NCBI GenBank assembly: GCA_030690245.1
Contig: JAUYGW010000246.1
Location: 1 to 10,356 of the forward strand
Length of the DNA stretch: 10,356 nt
Direction of reading: 5' to 3'
From: Gallionella sp.
GTDB lineage: Bacteria > Pseudomonadota > Gammaproteobacteria > Burkholderiales > Gallionellaceae
A program made the translations under genes and the position numbers. The number at the start of each line of letters is the position of its first letter. The first letter of the stretch is position 1. Shown here one piece after another: positions 1-7,051 of this stretch. The notes under the pieces were generated by a model that worked only from the letters and a program-made list of their open reading frames with translations, was not told where the DNA came from and did not search any database.

Positions 1-1956
1 ATTCAACGGCATGATGTTGTAGAGATTGTCGCCGGTGGTCTCGTTCTTGCCGTCAACATAACTGACTACGCCCGTTGCGGTGAAACTGCCATAGCCGCCG
101 GATTCCGCCAGCGGCATGTGACCGGAAATATCCATGCCGTAAAGGCGTGCGCGCTGGTTGACGAACTGGAGGAAGACGAATCCGTTTGTCCTGGCCACGT
201 TTGCGGCGGTACATACACCGGCTCCGGTAAAGCAGCGCTGGGCATCGATGTAATCCTGCACCTGGGTGTAATAGGGCGTCACTTTCACACCCCAGCTCTC
301 CTGTTCCTGGCCGTGCCAGTCGGCAGTCGCGCTGAGGGTATGCGCTACTTCCGGTTTCAGGTTCAGGTTGCCGACATAGCCGTTGCCGTCGCCGGCCATG
401 TTGATCATGTACATGGCCATGCCGCCGGTCGACCAGGTGTAACGCTCGTAGAGATTGGGCGAGCGGGTCTTCTGGGCGAAGCCGAACTCATAAGTTTGCG
501 TGGAAGAAGGCGTGAAGCGGGCCAGCGCGGTCAGGTCCCAGTTGTGATCGGTCTTCTCGCGGTTGGCGTTATTGAAGGCGGTGGCATCCGCGACGTAGGA
601 CGCGCCATACCCCTGCACTATGCCCGTGTTCATGTCGACGGTTTCGTGGCGAACGCCGAATTGCCCCAGCCATTGCGGATTCCATTGGGCCTCCCATTCG
701 CCGAAGAGCGCCAGCCGGTCGCGCTCGCCGTTGTTGATGTTCCAGAAGGTGTTTGGCCACATTCCTTTGCCGGACGGATCCCACCAGTCGTTGAGGCGGT
801 ATTGCTGTACCTCGGCGCCCACGCGGAGCAGGTCGCGCTCCGACATAATGATGTTCGCCTTGGCGACTACGCCGCTGTTCTTGCCATCGGTGTCCATCGG
901 CATGCCTGCCGCACAGGTGGCACTCGGGGTACACGGAATGCCGCTATTCGCGTAACTGGCCGGTGCGAGAGAGCCGTACCAATAGAGCTTGTCATCGAAA
1001 AACTGCATCTTGTGCCGCGTGTGTTCATGATAGGCGCGCGCTTCCAGTGCGCCCCAGTCATATTGGCCTGCATAGCGCAGATTGAACTGCTGGCTGTCGT
1101 TGCCGGTCATGTCCATGCGCTGGTTCGGCCAACCCTGGTAGGGAATGTCCTGCACACCGAACTTGAATTCGACCAGATGGTTTTCATGGCGCAGTGCAAA
1201 ATTCAGCGATTGATTCGTCGATTTGTACATGCTTGAACCGACTTCGTCGCCCCCGAGGACGCGGTCGCCTGCATCCTTGGCGGCGGCAGCCGCGTTGGCA
1301 TAATACGATGCCGGTTTAAAATCCCCGCCAGCCGAGTAATCGCCGGCCTTGGTGGTAGAGCCGCTGTAGGTCACGCTCAACTGCTCGCCCGCGATCATGG
1401 CCGAAAGATTGCCGCCTTGCGCGTTGCCGTTGCTGCGGTAAAAAGCCCCGGCTTGCCCCTTGAGCAATGTCCCGCCGTCTACTGCGAACTCGGGCGCGGC
1501 GGAATCCACCTGGATCGTGCCACCGATGCTGTCGCCGCCGACGCTTACCGGCGTGATGCCGGCAAATACCTTGACGCTGCCTACGTTGGACGGGTCGATG
1601 TAGGAAAGCGGCGGATTCATGTGGTTGCCACAGGCGGAAATCAGGTCCATGCCGTCGACCTTGATGCGCAGGCGGTCGTCGGCCAGACCGTGTATTGCGG
1701 GCAGGCTGGAGACGCCGCCGGCGCCGTAAAGGCTGACGCCCGGCTGTCCGTCGAGCAGTCTTGCCGTATCGCTGGTGGCGGCACGCTGGCGGGCAATGTC
1801 GATGCCGCCGAGAGCCGAGTCGCTCAAGGCGGGTAGTGGCTGGACTTTTTTCCCAATCACCTCGACATCGGGCAAGGCTGCCACGGTTGCTTCCGCCGCA
1901 AACGCGCCGGGCGCAAACGCCAGCGCGACACAAATTGTTATACGCTTGAATTGCAT
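1..1956 (-). CDS. TonB-dependent outer-membrane receptor, probably copper (OprC/NosA-like), 3' end off the window
   Basis: Translating the minus strand from ATG at 1956 gives 652 residues with no stop up to the left edge, so the C-terminal part of the barrel is missing. AAGGGGAAAGAGC precedes the ATG as ribosome site. Residues 1-20 form a signal peptide ending A-F-A. A TonB-box-like segment (LPDVEVIG, 28-35) follows, then the plug domain (about 40-150) with VDGMDL, NHMNPPLSYIDPSNV and FAGITPVSVGGDSIGGTI, then the barrel with YQGWPNQRMDMTGN (273-286) and KTRSPNLYERY. C109-x3-M113 and H315-K-M317 resemble the CxxxM/HxM copper ligands known for Pseudomonas OprC. A Met-rich stretch lies at 513-520. 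Family: energy-dependent import across the outer membrane using TonB-ExbBD. Receptor identity is certain; the copper substrate is inference from the motifs. Long reading frames elsewhere over 1-1956 are shadows. Confidence 0.93.
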   Translation of the reverse strand, partial: MQFKRITICVALAFAPGAFAAEATVAALPDVEVIGKKVQPLPALSDSALGGIDIARQRAATSDTARLLDGQPGVSLYGAGGVSSLPAIHGLADDRLRIKVDGMDLISACGNHMNPPLSYIDPSNVGSVKVFAGITPVSVGGDSIGGTIQVDSAAPEFAVDGGTLLKGQAGAFYRSNGNAQGGNLSAMIAGEQLSVTYSGSTTKAGDYSAGGDFKPASYYANAAAAAKDAGDRVLGGDEVGSSMYKSTNQSLNFALRHENHLVEFKFGVQDIPYQGWPNQRMDMTGNDSQQFNLRYAGQYDWGALEARAYHEHTRHKMQFFDDKLYWYGSLAPASYANSGIPCTPSATCAAGMPMDTDGKNSGVVAKANIIMSERDLLRVGAEVQQYRLNDWWDPSGKGMWPNTFWNINNGERDRLALFGEWEAQWNPQWLGQFGVRHETVDMNTGIVQGYGASYVADATAFNNANREKTDHNWDLTALARFTPSSTQTYEFGFAQKTRSPNLYERYTWSTGGMAMYMINMAGDGNGYVGNLNLKPEVAHTLSATADWHGQEQESWGVKVTPYYTQVQDYIDAQRCFTGAGVCTAANVARTNGFVFLQFVNQRARLYGMDISGHMPLAESGGYGSFTATGVVSYVDGKNETTGDNLYNIMPLN

Positions 1957-2050
1957 TGCTCTTTCCCCTTGAAATTTATCTGCTTGTTCGTTCTGATTAA
2001 TAAAAATTGCGGCGCGATTATCTATGCAATTTATTTGCCTGGGAATGTGG

Positions 2051-2072
2051 CATATTGTCGCGCGACAATATG
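2051..2072. repeat. Perfect 22-bp palindrome
   Basis: CATATTGTCGC (2051-2061) is followed directly by its exact reverse complement (2062-2072), with no spacer. The lack of a loop favours a dimeric-protein site on duplex DNA over an RNA hairpin. Its right arm also belongs to the hairpin at 2066-2099, so the two structures exclude each other in RNA. Confidence 0.85.
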
Positions 2073-2099
2073 TCGCACCTGCTTTGGTGCAACATATTG
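2066..2099. repeat. Inverted repeat / hairpin, 14-bp arms with one mismatch
   Basis: Arms at 2066-2079 and 2086-2099 pair at 13 of 14 positions around the loop TGCTTT. The left arm recurs exactly at 2135-2148, so a second, larger stem (2086-2100 with 2134-2148) is also possible. There is no T-run on either side, so it does not look like an intrinsic terminator. Confidence 0.75.
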
Positions 2100-2242
2100 C
2101 GGCGTAGGCTCACCTTCAGGTTGCGGCGTAGCCACAATATGTCGCACCCCGCGCATTTGCCGGTTTTCAGCCAGGCACGCGCAAAAAATTCATCCTGATG
2201 TCATAATTGCGGCACACAATTACCCACACGGAGATTCACAAC

Positions 2243-2515
2243 ATGGCAAGAATGGTGCAATGCGTAAAACTGGGGCGCGAAGCGGAGGGTCTGGATCGCC
2301 CGACTTACCCCGGCCCGCTGGGTCAGCGGATTTTCGAGAATGTTTCCAAGGAAGCCTGGCATGGCTGGATCAAGTTCCAGACCATGCTGGTGAATGAAAA
2401 CCGCCTTAATCTCGCCGATGCGTCGGCGCGCAAGTTCCTTGCCGCGCAAATGGAAAATTATTTCTTTGGCGAGGGCACGCAAATGCCGCAGGGGTATACC
2501 CCCCCCAGAAGCTGA
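2243..2515 (+). CDS. yggX: YggX-family Fe(II)-trafficking / oxidative damage protection protein
   Basis: The protein has 90 residues, and E. coli YggX has 91. It is a small cytosolic protein that in enterobacteria helps protect or repair iron-sulfur clusters under oxidative stress. Diagnostic features are C7, the [19 protein letters not shown] block (12-30), SKEAW, the [12 protein letters not shown] block and the C-terminal GYTPP. I chose ATG 2243 because GGAG at 2230-2233 lies 9 nt upstream and residues then align with the family from position 1; an in-frame TTG at 2207 would add 12 unrelated residues. The last codons sit in a run of eight C's, but the frame as read gives the normal family length. 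The tandem stops TGA TAG lie 12 nt before the ppk1 start, in the same frame, suggesting translational coupling. Confidence 0.93.
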   Translation: MARMVQCVKLGREAEGLDRPTYPGPLGQRIFENVSKEAWHGWIKFQTMLVNENRLNLADASARKFLAAQMENYFFGEGTQMPQGYTPPRS

Positions 2516-2527
2516 TAGCACCCTGCC

Positions 2528-4612
2528 TTGGCCAAAAAATTCGCACCGCAGCAATTCCTGAACCGCGAACTCGGCCAGCTCGAGTTCAACAGGCGCGTGC
2601 TGGCGCAGGCCGAAGACGCAACCATTCCGTTACTGGAGCGGTTGAAATACCTGTGCATCGTCAGCAGCAATCTCGACGAGTTTTTCGAGATCCGCGTGGC
2701 GGGGTTGAAGGAGCAGATCAAGCTGGGCGGTATCGCCGTCGGCGCCGACGGCATGACCGCCAAACAGATGCTCAAGCTGGTGCGCGAACAGGCACGCCAA
2801 TTGATCGAGCGGCAATACCAGCTATTCGATGCCGACATCATTCCCGCGCTCGCCGGACAGGGCGTCCGGTTTTTGCGCCGCACCCAGTGGAATGAAACGC
2901 AGCAGGCATGGGTCAGGGATTTTTTCTTTCGCGAAGTGATGCCGGTATTGACCCCGATCGGGCTCGACCCGGCGCACCCCTTCCCGCGCGTGCTCAACAA
3001 GAGCCTGAATTTTGCCGTGGAGCTGCAAGGCAAGGATGCCTTCGGGCGCAATTCGGCGCGCGCCGTCGTTCAGGCGCCGCGCGTGCTGCCGCGCACCATC
3101 CTGATGCCGCCGGAAATCAGCGGCTGCGAACAAGGCTTCGTGTTTCTCTCCTCGACCCTGCACGCGCATGTCGGCGAACTGTTCGCCGGCATGGAAGTGC
3201 TCGGCTGCTACCAGTTCCGCGTGACGCGCAACAGCAACCTGTTTGTCGACGAGGAGGAAATGAAAAACCTGCGCCTCAGCCTGCAGGGCGAGTTGCCGCA
3301 ACGCCATTTCGGCGATGCGGTGCGCCTCGAGATTGCCGACAATTGCTCGCCGCAAATCGCCGAATTGTTGCTCAAGGAATTCAGCCTCGCCCCGGAGGAT
3401 TTATACCGCGTGCATGGCCCGGTGAACCTGGTGCGCCTGATGGAAATCCCCAATCTGGTGGCGCGCGACGACTTGAAGTTTCCCGCTTTCGTGCCCGGCG
3501 TGCCGCTGGTGATCCAGAAAAAGGGCGCGGATATGTTCAAGGCGATCCGCAAGGGCGACATCCTGCTGCATCATCCTTTTCAATCCTTCAAGCCGGTGAT
3601 CGATTTCATCCAGCAGGCCGCCAGCGACCCGGGCGTTGTGGCGATCAAGCAGACCGTGTACCGCACCGGCGTGGATTCAGCGCTGATGGAAGCCTTGATC
3701 GGCGCGGCGCAGCGCGGCAAGGAAGTGACGGTGGTGGTGGAACTGATGGCGCGCTTCGACGAGGAGGCCAACATCAACTGGGCGACCCGCCTGGAGGAAG
3801 TGGGTGCGCATGTGGTGTACGGCGTGGTCGGCCACAAGACCCATGCGAAGATGCTGATGGTGGTGCGGCGCGAGGACGGCAAGCTGCGCCGCTACGTGCA
3901 TCTCGGCACCGGCAATTACCACCCGCGCACCGCGCGGCTCTACACCGACTTCGGCCTGTTCACCTGCCATGAAGAGATTTGCGCGGATGTGAACGAAGTG
4001 TTCGGCCAGCTCACCAGTCTCGGCAAGGCGCGCAAGCTGCACCACCTGTGGCAGTCGCCGTTTTCGCTGCACATTGAAGTGTTGCGCGCCATTCAGAATG
4101 AAACCCGTCTCGCCAGGGCGGGCAAGCGCGGCCATATCATCGCCAAGATGAATGCGCTGCTGGAACCGGAAACCATCAACGCGCTTTACGAGGCATCCGC
4201 TGCGGGCGTGAAGGTGGATCTGATCGTGCGCGGCGTATGCGCGCTGCGTCCCGGTGTGAAGGGCCTGTCGGAAAACATTAAGGTGCGTTCGGTGATCGGA
4301 CGTTTTCTGGAACACACGCGCATCTTCTATTTCCGCAACGACCTGAAACACGATGTGTATCTCGCCAGTGCGGACTGGATGGACCGAAATTTCTTCCGCC
4401 GCATCGAGGTGTGCTTCCCGGTGCTCGACAAAAAGCTCAAGAAGCGTGTTATCGGCGAAGGGTTGAAGGTTTATTTGCAGGACAATTGCCAGGCATGGGA
4501 CATGGATGGCGAGGGGCATTACCGGCGCAAGAACACCCGCCGCGCCGCGCCGAAATGCGCGCAGGACGAACTGCTCAGGCAGCTCGCCACTTCGTCGGAT
4601 AAAACGGCTTAG
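2528..4612 (+). CDS. ppk1: Polyphosphate kinase 1
   Basis: PPK1 reversibly transfers the terminal phosphate of ATP to a growing polyphosphate chain through a phosphohistidine intermediate. The 694 residues match the family (E. coli 688). FLNREL at 10-15 opens the N-terminal domain, and N48 in SSNLDEFFEIRVAGL corresponds to the ATP-contacting Asn of E. coli. H439 in KTHAKM is the expected autophosphorylated His, and H596 in FLEHTRIF the second catalytic His. The order N-domain, head and two PLD-like C-domains is intact. The start is TTG 2528: the in-frame TAG at 2516-2518 leaves no other upstream start, and any later start would remove FLNREL. No good Shine-Dalgarno is visible, so translation probably depends on ribosomes finishing yggX 12 nt upstream. 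The TAG stop overlaps the stop of the convergent gene. Confidence 0.97.
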   Translation: MAKKFAPQQFLNRELGQLEFNRRVLAQAEDATIPLLERLKYLCIVSSNLDEFFEIRVAGLKEQIKLGGIAVGADGMTAKQMLKLVREQARQLIERQYQLFDADIIPALAGQGVRFLRRTQWNETQQAWVRDFFFREVMPVLTPIGLDPAHPFPRVLNKSLNFAVELQGKDAFGRNSARAVVQAPRVLPRTILMPPEISGCEQGFVFLSSTLHAHVGELFAGMEVLGCYQFRVTRNSNLFVDEEEMKNLRLSLQGELPQRHFGDAVRLEIADNCSPQIAELLLKEFSLAPEDLYRVHGPVNLVRLMEIPNLVARDDLKFPAFVPGVPLVIQKKGADMFKAIRKGDILLHHPFQSFKPVIDFIQQAASDPGVVAIKQTVYRTGVDSALMEALIGAAQRGKEVTVVVELMARFDEEANINWATRLEEVGAHVVYGVVGHKTHAKMLMVVRREDGKLRRYVHLGTGNYHPRTARLYTDFGLFTCHEEICADVNEVFGQLTSLGKARKLHHLWQSPFSLHIEVLRAIQNETRLARAGKRGHIIAKMNALLEPETINALYEASAAGVKVDLIVRGVCALRPGVKGLSENIKVRSVIGRFLEHTRIFYFRNDLKHDVYLASADWMDRNFFRRIEVCFPVLDKKLKKRVIGEGLKVYLQDNCQAWDMDGEGHYRRKNTRRAAPKCAQDELLRQLATSSDKTA

Positions 4613-4956
4613 GGTTTCTTGGGGCGGCCGGTCTTGATCTTTTCCAGTCCGGCCAGGGAACGCTTCAACTGCGCCGCATTCATTTCAGCCAATGCTTTCA
4701 AGCCGGCGCGCAGCACTTCGCTTTTCTTCACCGGCAGCCCGGCCTTCAGGCAGGTCTCTTTAATTGCGGCAATCTTCTGATATTCGCTTTGCGGCATGGT
4801 GAAGCTGTCGCGCACCACTTTCTCTTTGTGTTCTTTCTTCGGGTGTTCTTTCTTCGGATTCTTCGCCGCCGCTTTTTCCGGGGCTGTGACTTTCTCTGCC
4901 ACAGCCTTTGTTGCAGGGGTTTTTACCGTAGTCGCCGCAGTCTTTTTGGTTGTCAT
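4609..4956 (-). CDS. Small basic protein: Lys/Ala-rich tail plus ribbon-helix-helix-like domain
   Basis: The 115-residue protein is not in a family I can name. Residues 1-48 are low complexity (K, A, T, P, E) and probably disordered, with the pentapeptide PKKEH twice in tandem (34-38, 39-43). Residues 49-90 read as a beta strand (RDSFTMP) and two helices, the second beginning KSEVLRAGLKAL. That order and motif are typical of ribbon-helix-helix DNA-binding proteins. The C-terminus is basic again (KTGRPKKP). ATG 4956 is preceded by AAAGGA at 4-5 nt spacing. The gene is convergent with ppk1 and their stop codons overlap; it is divergent from sixA. DNA binding is inferred from the fold. A role in polyphosphate binding or local regulation rests only on the Lys-rich tail and the neighbours. 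Confidence 0.8.
   Translation of the reverse strand: MTTKKTAATTVKTPATKAVAEKVTAPEKAAAKNPKKEHPKKEHKEKVVRDSFTMPQSEYQKIAAIKETCLKAGLPVKKSEVLRAGLKALAEMNAAQLKRSLAGLEKIKTGRPKKP
4828..4857. repeat. 15-bp perfect tandem repeat, two units, within the small basic protein gene
   Basis: GTGTTCTTTCTTCGG occurs at 4828-4842 and again at 4843-4857 with no gap or mismatch. On the minus strand each unit codes for the pentapeptide PKKEH, so changes in copy number keep the frame and would lengthen or shorten the basic tail. Confidence 0.9.
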
Positions 4957-4965
4957 GCCATTCCT

Positions 4966-4997
4966 TTCGGATTAAAGTGCCCCTTCGGATTAAAGTG
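4966..4997. repeat. Tandem duplication (18-bp period) in the leader of the small basic protein gene
   Basis: TTCGGATTAAAGTG occurs exactly at 4966-4979 and 4984-4997, a period of 18 bp. On the minus strand the copy nearer the gene ends in the CCGAAAGGA that acts as ribosome site; the duplicate carries CCGAAGGGG. The repeat lies in the 99-bp divergent region before sixA and may alter promoter or ribosome-site spacing. Confidence 0.85.
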
Positions 4998-5055
4998 GCA
5001 ACAGTAGTGTATAGGGGATGTGCCGGCGAATGAAATGTAATATAGGGAGGCCGTG

Positions 5056-5508
5056 GTGGACATGATTCTGTGGCGGCATGCGGAGGCGGCGGATGGCACC
5101 CCCGACCACGACCGCGAACTTACCGCGAAGGGCGCCAAGCAGGCGGAGAAGGTCGCCGCCTTTCTGCATCGGCATTTACCGGAACATTCGCGCATCCTGG
5201 TCAGCCCGGCGACGCGCGCACAACAAACCGCTGCGGCACTCACCAGCCGCTTCACTCTTGCACCCAGCATCGCACCCGGGGCTTCCGCACAAGCAGTATT
5301 GCAGGCGGCGCACTGGCCGGATGCGGGCGGCACGGTGCTGGTAGTCGGGCATCAGCCGACCCTCGGCGAAGTCGCGGCGCAGTTGCTGGGCTGCAATGAC
5401 TATTCATTAAACATCAAGAAGGGCGCGCTGTGGTGGTTCAGCCGGCGCGAACGCGAGGGTTCGGTGCAGGTCGCCTTGCGTCTGGTTATCGCGCCGGACT
5501 TTCTGTAA
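5056..5508 (+). CDS. sixA: SixA-type phosphohistidine phosphatase
   Basis: This is a histidine phosphatase superfamily member of about 150 residues (E. coli SixA 161), expected to remove phosphate from phosphohistidine on proteins in the cytosol. The RHG-type motif appears as W-R-H-A with nucleophile H8, then SPATRAQQTA (R54) and VVGHQPTLGE with the second catalytic His, H99. I prefer GTG 5056: it lies 5 nt after GGGAGG (5045-5050) and places the His at position 8, as in E. coli. GTG 5053 and ATG 5062 are in-frame alternatives. The gene ends 28 nt before pap, so the two are probably cotranscribed. SixA genes are often found near polyphosphate genes, but the target phosphohistidine here is unknown. 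PPK1 itself passes through a phosphohistidine, so a link is conceivable but speculative. Confidence 0.9.
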   Translation: MDMILWRHAEAADGTPDHDRELTAKGAKQAEKVAAFLHRHLPEHSRILVSPATRAQQTAAALTSRFTLAPSIAPGASAQAVLQAAHWPDAGGTVLVVGHQPTLGEVAAQLLGCNDYSLNIKKGALWWFSRREREGSVQVALRLVIAPDFL

Positions 5509-5536
5509 GGATCACTGGTAAATCTGGGAGGACAAC

Positions 5537-7033
5537 ATGTTTGAATCAGCCGAGCTCGGCCACAAGATAGACAAGGAGACTTACGACAAGGAAGTGCCGC
5601 CGTTGCGCGAAGCCTTGCTGGAAGCGCAAATGGAGCTGGCCAAGCTGGCGAAGTTTCCGGTCATCATTCTGGTGGGCGGTGTGGATGGCGCGGGGCGGGG
5701 CGAAACCGTCAATCTGCTCAACGAGTGGATGGATCCGCGCTTTATCCAGACCCACGGCATGGGCGAGCCATCGGATGAGGAGCTGGATCGCCCGATGATG
5801 TGGCGGTTCTGGCGCGAGCTGCCGCCCAAAGGCAAAATCGGCGTATTTCTCGGCTCCTGGTACACCTGGCCGATACTCAACCGGGTGGCCGGCCGCACCA
5901 AGACGGCCGATCTCGACCAGAGCCTGGAGCGCGCAAAACGCCTTGAAACAATGCTGGTCGATGAAGGCGCGCTGATCCTCAAATTCTGGATGCACCTGTC
6001 CAAGGAGAAACAGGCGAAGCGCCTCAAGCTTCTCGAAAAAGACCCGAAGACCCGCTGGCGTGTCACCAAACGCGACTGGGAACATTACGAGATGTACGAC
6101 AAGTTTCATGTCGTAAGCGAAAGCGTGATGCGCCACACCAGCACCGCCGAAGCGCCGTGGACCATCGTCGAGGGTTTCGATGCGCGCTACCGCAGCCTGA
6201 CCGTGGGCAAGGTTATTCTCGACGCGATCCGCAAACGTCTGGATGAAGCCGGAAAAAATGTGGCGGAGATTTCCGCGCCGCCGCCGCTGCCGTCGATCGA
6301 CAAGCTGCATATTCTGAAGACGCTGGATCTCAGCCAGAAAATCGACAAGAAGGATTTTCAGGCCGAGCTGGAAAAATACCAGGGCAAGCTCGCGCTGTTG
6401 ACGCGCAGCCCGAAATTCAATGACCTCACCGTATTAGCCATGTTTGAAGGCAACGATGCCGCCGGCAAGGGTGGCGCGATCCGTCGCATCACCGGCGCGC
6501 TGGATGCGCGCCAATACAACATTGTTCCGGTCGCCGCACCCACCGAAGAAGAACGCGCCCAGCCCTACCTGTGGCGTTTCTGGCGGCATATCCCGCGGCG
6601 CAACCGGGTGACGATTTTCGATCGTTCCTGGTACGGCCGCGTGCTGGTCGAGCGCGTCGAGGGCTACTGCTCGAAGGCCGACTGGATGCGCGCCTACAGC
6701 GAAATCAACGATTTCGAGGCGCAACTGGTGCGCCACAACATCGTGGTGGTCAAATTCTGGCTCTCCATCAGCAAGGATGAGCAGCTCAGGCGCTTCAAAG
6801 CGCGCGAAAAGATAGGCTTCAAGCGTTTCAAGATCACCGAGGAGGACTGGCGCAACCGCAAGAAATGGGACGAATACGAGCATGCCGTGTGCGATATGGT
6901 GGATCGCACCAGCACCGAAATCGCTCCGTGGACGCTGGTGGAAGCCAACGACAAGAACTTCGCGCGCATCAAGATTCTGAAGACCCTGTGCCGGCAGATC
7001 GAAGCGGCGATGAAAAAGAAAAAGGGAAGTTAG
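5537..7033 (+). CDS. pap: Polyphosphate:AMP phosphotransferase (two-domain, class II PPK2)
   Basis: The enzyme uses polyphosphate to phosphorylate AMP to ADP. Its 498 residues contain two fused PPK2 domains, as in Acinetobacter PAP and Pseudomonas PA3455. In the C-terminal domain the Walker A loop is GNDAAGKGG (305-313, K311), followed by WRFWRHIP and the PPK2 signature DRSWYGR starting at D362. The N-terminal domain has GGVDGAGRGE at 47-56, with Arg where the Walker Lys should be, and GSWYTW in place of DRSWYGR. This degeneration is expected of class II, where only the C-terminal half is catalytic. ATG 5537 follows GGGAGG (5526-5531) by 5 nt. The gene follows sixA closely. With ppk1 it forms a make-and-use pair linking polyphosphate to the adenylate pool. 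Confidence 0.95.
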   Translation: MFESAELGHKIDKETYDKEVPPLREALLEAQMELAKLAKFPVIILVGGVDGAGRGETVNLLNEWMDPRFIQTHGMGEPSDEELDRPMMWRFWRELPPKGKIGVFLGSWYTWPILNRVAGRTKTADLDQSLERAKRLETMLVDEGALILKFWMHLSKEKQAKRLKLLEKDPKTRWRVTKRDWEHYEMYDKFHVVSESVMRHTSTAEAPWTIVEGFDARYRSLTVGKVILDAIRKRLDEAGKNVAEISAPPPLPSIDKLHILKTLDLSQKIDKKDFQAELEKYQGKLALLTRSPKFNDLTVLAMFEGNDAAGKGGAIRRITGALDARQYNIVPVAAPTEEERAQPYLWRFWRHIPRRNRVTIFDRSWYGRVLVERVEGYCSKADWMRAYSEINDFEAQLVRHNIVVVKFWLSISKDEQLRRFKAREKIGFKRFKITEEDWRNRKKWDEYEHAVCDMVDRTSTEIAPWTLVEANDKNFARIKILKTLCRQIEAAMKKKKGS

Positions 7034-7051
7034 TCTGGAAAAACGCAATTG

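Larger units (their letters stand above)
1957..2242. promoter_or_regulatory. Divergent intergenic region with nested inverted repeats (receptor / yggX)
   Basis: This 286-nt stretch without a gene separates two divergently transcribed genes and should hold both promoters. Four copies of a CATATTG core alternate in orientation, at 2051-2057, 2066-2072, 2093-2099 and 2135-2141. The first two make a perfect 22-bp palindrome (2051-2072). The second and third make a 14-bp stem with one mismatch and a 6-nt loop (2066-2099). A 15-bp exact direct repeat, ACAATATGTCGCACC, lies at 2065-2079 and 2134-2148, and TTGCGGCGTAG is repeated at 2097-2107 and 2121-2131. I recognise no named operator (no clear Fur or CueR-type box) and no riboswitch. 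An operator cluster or a small repeat family are both possible. Confidence 0.6.

Noticed and set aside
118..1236. A 372-codon plus-strand open frame
   Set aside because: It is antisense to the TonB-dependent receptor, whose signal peptide, plug and barrel motifs run unbroken over the same bases. The translation has no recognisable domain.
1316..1933. A 205-codon minus-strand open frame rich in Arg
   Set aside because: It lies in another frame of the receptor gene and has the Arg-rich composition typical of shifted frames in GC-rich DNA.
2046..2148. CRISPR array or integron-type recombination site
   Set aside because: Repeat units alternate in orientation and have unequal spacing, with no regular spacers and no integrase or cas gene nearby.
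2207..2242. TTG start extending yggX by 12 residues
   Set aside because: ATG 2243 has a GGAG ribosome site and gives the family length; the added residues match nothing in YggX.
2908..3972. A 354-codon plus-strand frame inside ppk1
   Set aside because: The ppk1 frame carries all catalytic motifs; this is its frame-shifted shadow.
3677..4519. A 280-codon minus-strand frame opposite ppk1
   Set aside because: It is antisense to the intact ppk1 C-terminal domains, with no ribosome site and no recognisable domain.
4600..4620. Intrinsic terminator between ppk1 and the convergent small gene
   Set aside because: The stop codons overlap and no GC stem with a T-run is present there.
5656..5710. Walker A Lys missing in the N-terminal PPK2 domain of pap, considered as damage to the gene
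   Set aside because: Class II two-domain PPK2 enzymes normally have a degenerate N-terminal domain; the C-terminal domain is complete.
5546..6310. A 254-codon minus-strand frame opposite pap
   Set aside because: It is antisense to the N-terminal PPK2 domain and is a shadow.
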